From JAYOFM01 sp038117225 (GTDB lineage: Bacteria > Pseudomonadota > Alphaproteobacteria > Rhodospirillales > Casp-alpha2), in NCBI GenBank assembly GCA_038117225.1, contig JAYOFM010000018.1, positions 1 through 36,415 on the forward strand: 36,415 nucleotides of DNA. The letters are read 5' to 3'. The translations under genes and the position numbers were made by a program. Numbering within the stretch: position 1 is the stretch's first letter; each line of letters begins with the position of its first letter. The notes under the pieces are model-generated. The model searched no databases. It was not told where the DNA came from and was given only the letters and a program-made list of their open reading frames with translations. Positions 24,512-31,944 of the stretch are shown piece by piece.

Positions 24512-25189
24512 GTGGCCGAACCATCGGACGACAGCCTAATTCGCGAGATCGACGAGGAACTGCGCCAGGATCAGGCGATGCAGTTCTGGAAGGCCTACGG
24601 CAACATCATCATCGGCGTCGCCTTGGCCTTGGTGCTGGGCGTAGCCGGTTATCAGGGCTGGCGCCACTGGGACCTGAGCCAGCGTCAAGAAGCGGGCGAC
24701 CGTTTCGTCGCGGCGCAGCGCCTCGCCGACGAGAACAAGACGGAAGAGGCCTTGACCGCCTTCGCCAAGCTACGCGATGACTCGGGCGCCGGCTACGCGC
24801 TGTTGGCGCGCCTGCGTCAGGCGGCACTCATGGCCAAGGCCGGAGACAATGCCGGTGCGGTCAGCGAATACAGGGCGATCGCCGCCGACAGCGGGATCGC
24901 CGCGCCATACCGTGATCTCGCCACCGTGCTCGCCGCCAACATCGGCATTGATGCCGGTGAGGACGCCAACGCCATCATTGGCGCGCTGGCGCCGCTGCTG
25001 GTGGAAACCAACGCGTTCAGCTATGCGGCGCGTGAACTGACCGCCGCCGCGCACTTGAAACTGGGTGCCAAGGCCAAGGCACGCGACCTATTTGATGCCC
25101 TCGCCCTCGATGCCGGCGCCCCACGTGGCGTACGCAACAGGGCGCGTGAAATCGGCCAGGCACTGCAGACCGGGGCGTCCAGTCAGTGA
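24512..25189 (+). CDS. YfgM-like membrane-anchored TPR protein
   Basis: A 225-residue protein. A cytoplasmic N-terminus (DSLIREIDEELRQDQAMQFWKAYG) is followed by a transmembrane helix at about residues 31-50 (IIIGVALALVLGVAGYQG split across the membrane) and a periplasmic region of TPR-like helices. This is the organisation of YfgM, the ancillary protein linked to the Sec translocon and periplasmic chaperones in E. coli. Its place directly before bamB and der matches the conserved yfgM-bamB-der order. The start is GTG 24512 with GGAGA upstream; an earlier ATG at 24461 is open but lacks a site. Confidence 0.85.
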   Translation: MAEPSDDSLIREIDEELRQDQAMQFWKAYGNIIIGVALALVLGVAGYQGWRHWDLSQRQEAGDRFVAAQRLADENKTEEALTAFAKLRDDSGAGYALLARLRQAALMAKAGDNAGAVSEYRAIAADSGIAAPYRDLATVLAANIGIDAGEDANAIIGALAPLLVETNAFSYAARELTAAAHLKLGAKAKARDLFDALALDAGAPRGVRNRAREIGQALQTGASSQ

Positions 25190-25289
25190 GCCACCGCACG
25201 AAGCCGTCGCCCGACACGCTGGTGCCTGCTATACCTAAATCGGGACACCAGATTCATTGCGCGGCAAACTTGAGGGGGGAGAATCCATC

Positions 25290-26642
25290 GTGGCGTTGAA
25301 CCGGTTCCATCGGTTATCGCGCATTGCCGCCGTCGTCATGGCGTTGGCCGCTGTCGCCGCGTGCGACACGCTGAAAGATCTGGACCCATTCAACAAGAAG
25401 GACGACAAGCCGCTCGTCGGCGAGCGGATATCCGTGTTGGTGCATGAACGCTCGTTGTCACCGGACTCGGAAACAGCGGGCGACCGCGTGCTACTTCCGG
25501 CACCGACGCCCAACGCGGACTGGCCGATGGCCGGCGGCTACGCCAACCACGCCATGCACCATATCCAGGTCAGCGACTCGCTGACCAAAGCCTGGAGCCG
25601 CGACATCGGTACCGGCGCCGACAAGGAAGAACGGCTGTCCGGTCCGCCCGTCATCTCGAAGGGGCGCATCTATGCCATTGACGCGGCGTCCCGGATCAGC
25701 GCCTTCGACGCCAAGACCGGTGAAAATTTCTGGCGTGTCGATGTGACGCCAGACGACGAGGACGATGGTCACATCCCTGGCGGCCTCGCGGTCGAGGGGC
25801 AGATGCTCTATGCAACCACCGGTTTCGCTGAAACCATCGCCTTGGATACCGCCACCGGCGCCATCAAGTGGCGCAAAAACCTGGGCGCTCCGCAGCGCGC
25901 CGCGCCGACCGCGCGCGGCGGACGGGTTTTCGTCATCACCGTCGACAATCGCCTTGTGGCACTCGATGGCAACACCGGTGACCAGCTTTGGGATCATAAT
26001 GGCATCACCGAGGTCGCGAGCCTACTCGGCGGCGCCAGTCCCGCGGTGGATGGCGGCGTTGTCGTGGCCGCCTATTCATCCGGAGAAATCGTCGCCATCA
26101 AGGTCGAGACCGGCCGCGTGCTGTGGCAGGACAGTCTGGCCACCGTGAAGCGCACCGACGTGGTGTCCACCTTGGCGCAGATTCGCGGCCATCCGGTGAT
26201 CGATCGCGGCCGGGTCATCGCGGTCAGTCACGGCGGCGTGACGGCGGCCCTCGATTTGCGCAATGGACGGCGCATCTGGTGGCGCGAAATTGGCGGCGCC
26301 GAGACCCCGTGGGTCGCCGGTGACTATGTCTTCATGCTGACCAACGATGCCGAGATCATCTGCATCAACCGGAACACCGGCAAGGTTCTGTGGGTACGCG
26401 GCCTGCCCCGTTTCGAGGATCCGGAAGACCGCGAAGATCCGATCATCTGGACCGGCCCGGTTCTCGCCAGCGACCGCCTGATCGTCGCCGGTTCGGACGG
26501 AAACGCCCTCGCCATATCGCCCTATGACGGCGCCATTCTGGGTTCGGTGGAAATGCCGGACGGCGTCGCGGTGCCGCCGGTGGTCGCCGATGGCAGCGTT
26601 TATTTCCTCGCCAATGACGCCGAACTGGTCGCCTACCGTTAG
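25290..26642 (+). CDS. bamB: Outer-membrane protein assembly factor BamB
   Basis: A 450-residue lipoprotein folding as an eight-bladed beta-propeller of PQQ-like repeats. Blades show patterns such as RISAFDAKTGENFWRVD, ETIALDTATGAIKWRKN and EIVAIKVETGRVLWQDS. The signal ends in the lipobox VAAC with C25 as the lipidated residue. BamB supports beta-barrel insertion as part of the BAM complex. GTG 25290 is chosen because GGGGGAGA lies just upstream and it gives a proper signal peptide; the frame is open further upstream. Asp at +2 is odd for an outer-membrane lipoprotein by E. coli rules. Gene order with der supports the call. Confidence 0.93.
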   Translation: MALNRFHRLSRIAAVVMALAAVAACDTLKDLDPFNKKDDKPLVGERISVLVHERSLSPDSETAGDRVLLPAPTPNADWPMAGGYANHAMHHIQVSDSLTKAWSRDIGTGADKEERLSGPPVISKGRIYAIDAASRISAFDAKTGENFWRVDVTPDDEDDGHIPGGLAVEGQMLYATTGFAETIALDTATGAIKWRKNLGAPQRAAPTARGGRVFVITVDNRLVALDGNTGDQLWDHNGITEVASLLGGASPAVDGGVVVAAYSSGEIVAIKVETGRVLWQDSLATVKRTDVVSTLAQIRGHPVIDRGRVIAVSHGGVTAALDLRNGRRIWWREIGGAETPWVAGDYVFMLTNDAEIICINRNTGKVLWVRGLPRFEDPEDREDPIIWTGPVLASDRLIVAGSDGNALAISPYDGAILGSVEMPDGVAVPPVVADGSVYFLANDAELVAYR

Positions 26643-26671
26643 GCGGAACCAGGCGTTACAAGAGGCTTAAC

Positions 26672-28066
26672 ATGACCTTCACCGTCGCCATCGTCGGCCG
26701 GCCCAACGTCGGCAAATCGACGCTTTTCAACCGTCTGGTCGGCAAGCGTCTGGCCATCGTCGACGATACGCCGGGCGTCACCCGCGATCGGCGCGAAGGC
26801 GACGGCGGCATTGGCAACATGAAATTCCGCGTCATCGACACGGCCGGATTGGAAGACGCCGACGATACCAGCCTGGAAGGCCGCATGCGACGCCAGACCG
26901 AGCAGGCGCTGGCCGATGCCCACGTGGCGCTGTTTCTGTTCGACGCCCGCGCCGGTATCACCCCCATCGACGAACATTTCGCCGGCTGGCTGCGTGTCGG
27001 CAAGACGCCTGTCATCCTGGTCGCCAACAAGTGCGAGGGCCGGGGCGGCGAGGCCGGCCGCATGGAGGCCTTCGCCCTCGGCATGGGTGAGCCGCTGCCA
27101 TTTTCGGCCGAACACGGTGAAGGCCTGAGCGAGCTTTACGACGCCCTGCTGGAATACGCGGACGCCGCGGCCCTGGAAGACGACGGCGATGGATTCGTCG
27201 ATAGCGGCATCGAATCGGACGACGCGCTGATCGATGAACGGCCGCTACAACTGGCCATCGTCGGGCGACCCAATGTTGGCAAATCAACGCTGGTCAACAG
27301 ATTGATCGGCGAGGACCGCATGCTGACCGGACCGGAACCCGGCATCACCCGGGATTCGATCACTGTCGCCTGGACGGTGCCGTGGCAAGGCCGGGAGCGG
27401 GAAATCCGCCTCGTCGATACCGCTGGTTTGCGGCGCAAGGCGCGGGTTGCGGAGAAGCTGGAAACCCTCTCTGCCCTCGACACGTTAAATACCATCCGTT
27501 TCGCGCAAGTGGTGGCACTGGTTCTCGACGCGGGGCAACTTCTCGAAAAACAGGACCTGACCATCGCCCGTCAGGTCATCGAGGAAGGCCGCGCCTTGAT
27601 CATCGTCGTCAACAAATGGGATGCCGCCGAGGACCGCCAGAAGGTCATGAACCAGATCAGCGACAGGTTGCAAACGTCGCTGACGCAAGTGCGCGGCATC
27701 AACGTTGTGTTCCTTTCCGCGCTGACCGGGCGCGGCGTCGACAAATTGCTGCCCGCCGTGCTGGAAACCTTCCAAATCTGGAATTCGCGCATTCCCACGG
27801 GCGAGTTAAACCGCTGGCTCGAGGCCACCACCGATGCCCATCCCCCGCCGATGGGTCGTGGCGGTCGACGCATTCGCATCAACTACATCACGCAGCCGAA
27901 TACGCGTCCGCCGAGCTTCGTGTTCTTCTCGTCGCGTGCCGAGGAACTGCCGGAAAGCTACCTCCGCTATCTGTCCAACGCGCTACGCGACGACTTCGGT
28001 CTCGATGGAACGCCGCTGCGCCTGCACGGCAAGAAAGCTAAGAACCCATACGCCAAGGAGAACTGA
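26672..28066 (+). CDS. der: Ribosome-assembly GTPase Der (EngA)
   Basis: A 464-residue protein with two tandem Era-like GTPase domains and a C-terminal KH-like domain, the unique arrangement of Der. The first P-loop is GRPNVGKSTLFN (near residue 8) with DTAG and NKCE; the second is GRPNVGKSTLVN (near residue 198) with DTAGLRRKARV and NKWD. The end RINYITQPNTRPPSFVFF is the KH-like part. Der binds the 50S subunit during maturation and is essential in most bacteria. It follows bamB by 29 bases. Length is normal. Confidence 0.98.
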   Translation: MTFTVAIVGRPNVGKSTLFNRLVGKRLAIVDDTPGVTRDRREGDGGIGNMKFRVIDTAGLEDADDTSLEGRMRRQTEQALADAHVALFLFDARAGITPIDEHFAGWLRVGKTPVILVANKCEGRGGEAGRMEAFALGMGEPLPFSAEHGEGLSELYDALLEYADAAALEDDGDGFVDSGIESDDALIDERPLQLAIVGRPNVGKSTLVNRLIGEDRMLTGPEPGITRDSITVAWTVPWQGREREIRLVDTAGLRRKARVAEKLETLSALDTLNTIRFAQVVALVLDAGQLLEKQDLTIARQVIEEGRALIIVVNKWDAAEDRQKVMNQISDRLQTSLTQVRGINVVFLSALTGRGVDKLLPAVLETFQIWNSRIPTGELNRWLEATTDAHPPPMGRGGRRIRINYITQPNTRPPSFVFFSSRAEELPESYLRYLSNALRDDFGLDGTPLRLHGKKAKNPYAKEN

Positions 28067-28070
28067 CGCC

Positions 28071-28613
28071 GTGGCGCCGCCCCGCGTCTACCTGGCCGGA
28101 CCGGAAGTATTCCTGCCCGATGCCAAGGAAGTCGGCCGGCGCAAGGTCGCCATCTGCGCCGAACACGGATTGATCGGCATCTTTCCGCTCGACGCCGAAG
28201 TGGATGTCGCCAATCTCTCCCCTTTCGATGCCGGTTGCGCCATCAGCGCCGCCAATGAAGCGCTGATGCGCACATGCGACACGATTATCGCCAACATGAC
28301 GCCGTTTCGCGGCCACAGCATGGACGTCGGCACGGCCTTCGAGATGGGCTTCATGCGGGCACTTGAGAAACCGGTATTCGGCTACACCAACGATCCCCGC
28401 CCCTATGCCGACCGTGCGGCCCCCGACGGCATGATCGTCGAGGACTTCGCCATGATCGATAATCTGATGCTGCACGGCGCGGTTGAGGCCAGCGACGGCG
28501 CGGTGATCATCGGGCCTCCATTGGGTGAGGATACCTTTCACGATCTCACGGTTTTCGACGCCTGCATCCGGCGCCTCGCCGTGGATTTCAGGAGCCGAGT
28601 AGCAGCGGACTGA
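28071..28613 (+). CDS. Nucleoside 2-deoxyribosyltransferase-like protein
   Basis: A 180-residue protein of the nucleoside 2-deoxyribosyltransferase family. It begins RVYLAGPEVFLPDA (substrate-binding loop), has NMTPFRGHSMDVGTAFEMGFM with the Glu expected as nucleophile, and continues KPVFGYTND. Members exchange or hydrolyse the N-glycosidic bond of deoxynucleosides or nucleotides, in salvage or house-cleaning. The start is GTG 28071, four bases after the der stop, with AAGGAG inside the end of der, so translation is coupled. Its 3' end overlaps the convergent oxygenase gene by 26 bases. Confidence 0.85.
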   Translation: MAPPRVYLAGPEVFLPDAKEVGRRKVAICAEHGLIGIFPLDAEVDVANLSPFDAGCAISAANEALMRTCDTIIANMTPFRGHSMDVGTAFEMGFMRALEKPVFGYTNDPRPYADRAAPDGMIVEDFAMIDNLMLHGAVEASDGAVIIGPPLGEDTFHDLTVFDACIRRLAVDFRSRVAAD

Positions 28614-29451
28614 GCGCCTTCGCTAGGCCCAACCCATCGGCGGGGCGCTTGAACCATTCCGGGGCCTGATGGGGCGCCGCGTGGTCGTGATCGGGGGCAC
28701 CCAGGTCAGCCCGTGCGTCGGAAAGCATGACAAGGCGGAAATCGAAGCTCATGCGCGCCACTCCCGTCGCGGCGGCGCGGCTGGCATGCAGGTGGGCGCC
28801 GGAGAAAGCCAGCATGTCGCCGGGTTCGATGAGAATCGGCATGGCCGGGCCGGCGATGTCGCCCGTGGCGGTGGGCAGCCGAGGGTATGTGTCGCCCGCG
28901 CCGCGCGCGGCGCGCAGCGCCTGGATATCCCAGCCGACGCTGTCATTATCGATGGCACGGTCCCAGGCCTCAGGGTAGAGCACCATGGTGGCATCGGCGT
29001 CGAGCGGCGCCAACGGCGCCCACAGGTTGATCTGCGACAGCAGGCCCGAGCCCCACGTGTCCCGATGCGGTTTCAGCGGATCCGCCGGACGCCCCTGATG
29101 GCTGACCAGCGGCGGCACCAGCCGAAAGTTGAGCCTGTCCGAAAATGTATCGTCGGCGTCGGCACCCAGTTCACCGAGCAGTTTGGCGAACACCGCCGCG
29201 ACACCGCTATCCTGGCGGACACCTCGGCGCAGTGCCTTCAGCCGGGCCAGATAATCGGCGGTGCCGAGATGCTCGTGCGCCAGATGCGGCGCCTGGGGAT
29301 GGAAGGCATTGGCCGCCATATGGCCAAGCTGCTCCACCACGCGGCCCATCGCCGGCACGGACCGCTGCACCAACACATCGCCAGCGAACATGCGGTGCCG
29401 GGCCTTGTCGTTGAGCAGCCGGGCAACCGGTTGCGGCTGGAACGCGTTCAT
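28588..29451 (-). CDS. 2OG/Fe(II) oxygenase-like protein at the end of the AOR operon
   Basis: A 287-residue protein of the phytanoyl-CoA dioxygenase type. The likely iron ligands are H129 and D131 in PHRDTWGS and a distal His at 220 or 222 in GAHLHASR, with a following Arg in VARMSFDFR as 2-oxoglutarate contact. The rest matches no specific substrate class that I recognise. ATG 29451 overlaps the isochorismatase stop as ATGA, which fixes the start and indicates translational coupling. It is last in the minus-strand run that begins with the AOR ferredoxin. An O2-dependent enzyme beside an AOR, a usually oxygen-sensitive enzyme type, is noteworthy. Confidence 0.8.
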   Translation of the reverse strand: MNAFQPQPVARLLNDKARHRMFAGDVLVQRSVPAMGRVVEQLGHMAANAFHPQAPHLAHEHLGTADYLARLKALRRGVRQDSGVAAVFAKLLGELGADADDTFSDRLNFRLVPPLVSHQGRPADPLKPHRDTWGSGLLSQINLWAPLAPLDADATMVLYPEAWDRAIDNDSVGWDIQALRAARGAGDTYPRLPTATGDIAGPAMPILIEPGDMLAFSGAHLHASRAAATGVARMSFDFRLVMLSDARADLGAPDHDHAAPHQAPEWFKRPADGLGLAKALSPLLLGS

Positions 29452-30053
29452 TCCGGGATATCGTCCGCTCGGTTGGCGATAACGGCGAAGCGGTCGGCGA
29501 GTGCCGCCAGACTGGCGCAATGCAGGTCCTGGGCGGAAACCGCCCCGCCGCTGCCATCCTGACGCGGCAGGTCACGGGTGCCCGCGGCATCGGCAACGAC
29601 GGTGGAGCGATAGCCGTGATCGAGCGCCGAGCGAACCGTCGAGCTGACGCACATATGGGTCATGAAGCCGACGACGATCAGTTCCTTACGGCCAAGATCG
29701 GTCAGCACGCCCGCCAGAGTCGTCGCCGCGAAGGCATTGGGCAGTCCCTTCTCCACCACGTGCTCGCCATCCACGGGTGCCACCGCTGCGGCGATCTGGC
29801 CACCGGGTCCATCCGGGTCGAAGGCACCGCCGGGCTTGCCGACATGGCGCACATGGACGATGGGGGTGCCGGCATCCCGGGCGCGGGACAGCAGCTTCGC
29901 CGCTTCCGCCACCGCGGCATCGACACCGGGCAGCACCAATTTGCCGTCGACATATTCGTTCTGGATATCGATCAGGATCAGCGCCGATACACCGAGGCTC
30001 GACGGCGTTAGATCGGCGCCGGCCATTTCCAGCAATGTCTTTGGGGCATGCAT
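29448..30053 (-). CDS. Isochorismatase-family cysteine hydrolase
   Basis: A 201-residue alpha/beta hydrolase of the isochorismatase/nicotinamidase superfamily. The catalytic triad is visible: D29 in LILIDIQNEYVDG, K102 in VVEKGLPNAF and C135 in FMTHMCVSSTVRSA. Members hydrolyse amides or related bonds (nicotinamide, N-carbamoyl compounds, isochorismate). The presence of Cys rather than another residue at 135 points to amidase-like activity; the substrate is unknown. GGGAGGAGG lies just before ATG 30053. It follows the unrecognised 98-residue gene by two bases and overlaps the oxygenase gene by four. Confidence 0.9.
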   Translation of the reverse strand: MHAPKTLLEMAGADLTPSSLGVSALILIDIQNEYVDGKLVLPGVDAAVAEAAKLLSRARDAGTPIVHVRHVGKPGGAFDPDGPGGQIAAAVAPVDGEHVVEKGLPNAFAATTLAGVLTDLGRKELIVVGFMTHMCVSSTVRSALDHGYRSTVVADAAGTRDLPRQDGSGGAVSAQDLHCASLAALADRFAVIANRADDIPE

Positions 30054-30055
30054 GG

Positions 30056-30352
30056 TCAGCCTCCTCCCTTCTGGAACGCGCGGTCGAATTCGATCAGCGT
30101 GGCGGTCCGTTGGTCATCCGCATAGCCGGTGAACGTCAGGGTGACCGGCGTGGTGGCGATACTGAGCAGCGCGATGCGCCGTTCCCCCTGCGGACCGAGG
30201 GTAATTGCCAATTTGCGGCCCTCCGACTCGTTACGCACTAATCCGGTTGGCAGCAGTCGGTAGTTGCCATCGGGAAAAGCCTTCGGCACCAGACGAAAGA
30301 AATCCCGGTGAGTCAGCGCCATGTCCTTTTCGACCACCACCTCGTCGGCCAT
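30056..30352 (-). CDS. Unrecognised 98-residue protein in the AOR operon
   Basis: I do not recognise this protein. It is 98 residues, with no Cys, no signal peptide and no membrane segment. The central part HRDFFRLVPKAFPDGNYRLLPTG is followed by alternating hydrophobic stretches (RKLAITLG, RIALLSIATTPVTLTFTGY) that suggest beta strands. It ends in a flexible KGGG. The ATG at 30352 is eight bases after the MoaD-like stop and the stop is two bases before the isochorismatase ATG, so it is firmly embedded in the operon. It might be an assembly or cofactor-handling factor for AOR, or belong with the downstream hydrolase. Confidence 0.75.
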   Translation of the reverse strand: MADEVVVEKDMALTHRDFFRLVPKAFPDGNYRLLPTGLVRNESEGRKLAITLGPQGERRIALLSIATTPVTLTFTGYADDQRTATLIEFDRAFQKGGG

Positions 30353-30360
30353 GGGCGAAC

Positions 30361-30612
30361 TCAGCCGCCGGCCACGGGTGGCCACATGGCGATGGTGTCG
30401 CCGTCTTCCAGGGCCTGGGTATCGCGGTCTTCCGGCGTCACGAACAGGCCGTTGACCAACACCAGATGGCAATGTTCCTTGGGCACGCCCAGTTGCAGAA
30501 TGATGCGCGACGGCGTCGCGCCATCGGGCACCTCGATGATGGCTTCCTGCTTTACCGCGTTCGGCGGCAGATATTCCTGCAAGCTGGCGTAGAGCTTCGC
30601 CTTGATTTTCAT
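30361..30612 (-). CDS. MoaD/ThiS-family ubiquitin-like sulfur carrier
   Basis: An 83-residue beta-grasp protein ending VAGG, the diglycine tail that is adenylated and thiocarboxylated in MoaD-type carriers. Internal landmarks are KIKAKLYASLQEYLPP at the start, GVPKEHCHLVLVNG and LEDGDTIAMWPP. MoaD supplies sulfur for the dithiolene of molybdopterin, which also holds tungsten in AOR. Dedicated MoaD-like genes are common in AOR operons. ATG 30612 is chosen because it starts the fold; the frame is open further upstream. It begins 20 bases after the flavoprotein stop. Confidence 0.88.
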   Translation of the reverse strand: MKIKAKLYASLQEYLPPNAVKQEAIIEVPDGATPSRIILQLGVPKEHCHLVLVNGLFVTPEDRDTQALEDGDTIAMWPPVAGG

Positions 30613-30632
30613 AAATATATGCCCGGCGCGAA

Positions 30633-31868
30633 TTACTGGGTGCCGTCGACGTAGGCCTCGACGATACGGTGCGGATCGGCTTTCAGCTTCTCGACCCAAC
30701 CACCGAGTGGCACGTGGGTCTGTATCAGGCCGCGCAACACGCCGATGTTATCGGTGCGTCCCAGCGACAATGCGCCGACCAAGCGCTCGCCATCGAATTC
30801 GAGCCGCATGTAGCGAAAGCCGTCCTCGTCGACCACTTCCGCATGGTCTCCGCCCTCGACCCCTTCCCAATTGCCAAAGCTGGCGGAAACCAGACCGAGG
30901 GTGTCGAGTACATTCATGTTTAGACTGCCTTTGTAGCACACGTCCCGCCCGGCCATGTTCATGGCGGCGATCCGGCCGTGGTCGGCCGCCGTCGGCTGAA
31001 TGGCATGAACGCGCCAGCCGTCGGCTCCGTACTCGGGACCCATGGCGCAATCGCCGGCGGCGAAGATGCCATCGACACCCGTGGCAAGCCGCTCGTCGAC
31101 GACAATGCCGTCTTCCATCTTGACCCCGGAACCTTCAAGAAACCCGATGTTGGATTTAACGCCCGTCGCGACGACGACGAGATCGGCCCGCTGCGCCGCC
31201 CCGTTATCGAACTGAACCTCGATACCGTCGGTCCCGATATTCAGGGCGGTCACCATGGTCGAAGTCTTGACCGTGATACCCTTGCCCTCGCACCAGCGTT
31301 TCACCATGTTGCCGGCGGTGGCGTTCATCATGCGCGGCACCATGCGGTCGAGGGTTTCCACCACCGTCAGGTTGACACCCCGTTCGGCCAACGCTTCCAG
31401 GATGATGCAGGCGATGAAACCGGCACCGATCAGCACCACGTCCACCCCCTCGTTCGCGCGCTCCACGATGTTGCGGGCGTCCGCGAGCGTCCAACAGTGG
31501 TGTACACCCGGTTGGTCCAGCCCATCGATGGGCGGACGGATGGGGCTGGCGCCAGTGGCGATCAGCAGTGTGTCGTAGGATTGCGACCCGCCGCCCGCCA
31601 AATTCAGGTTCTTCGCCGCCGCGTCGACGCTTTCGACCGTCGCCTGCACGTAGTAGATACCCGCGCCATCATAATGGCCGGCATCGGATCTCAAATACGT
31701 CCCCTGTTCGGCGATCTTGCCGGTTAGATAATAGGGAATGGCCATGCGTGAATAAGGGGGTTCTCGCTCGCCGCCGATCAGCACGACGTCCGCGCCGGGA
31801 TCGGTCTTGCGCAGCGTATCGGCGGCGATGACGCCGGCCGGGCCGGCGCCGACGATGACATGGGTCAT
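30633..31868 (-). CDS. FAD/NAD-dependent oxidoreductase, AorC-like
   Basis: A 411-residue two-dinucleotide-fold flavoprotein. FAD binding: HVIVGAGPAGVIAADTLR at the N-terminus and GIFAAGDCAMGP in the second FAD motif. NAD binding: DVVLIGAGFIACIILEALAERG in the middle. It resembles nitrite-reductase-type and rubredoxin/ferredoxin reductases. In mesophilic AorABC enzymes an FAD subunit passes electrons from the iron-sulfur subunit to NAD, which fits its place 76 bases after the AOR gene. The ribosome site GGGAG precedes ATG 31868. AOR-linked function is inferred from context. Confidence 0.87.
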   Translation of the reverse strand: MTHVIVGAGPAGVIAADTLRKTDPGADVVLIGGEREPPYSRMAIPYYLTGKIAEQGTYLRSDAGHYDGAGIYYVQATVESVDAAAKNLNLAGGGSQSYDTLLIATGASPIRPPIDGLDQPGVHHCWTLADARNIVERANEGVDVVLIGAGFIACIILEALAERGVNLTVVETLDRMVPRMMNATAGNMVKRWCEGKGITVKTSTMVTALNIGTDGIEVQFDNGAAQRADLVVVATGVKSNIGFLEGSGVKMEDGIVVDERLATGVDGIFAAGDCAMGPEYGADGWRVHAIQPTAADHGRIAAMNMAGRDVCYKGSLNMNVLDTLGLVSASFGNWEGVEGGDHAEVVDEDGFRYMRLEFDGERLVGALSLGRTDNIGVLRGLIQTHVPLGGWVEKLKADPHRIVEAYVDGTQ

Positions 31869-31944
31869 GTGAGGTTGCTCCCGTCTTTCAGGCAGAGGGC
31901 GGCACGGTCAATCCGCGCCGCCCCATCCGCCGTCAAAAAGTCCC

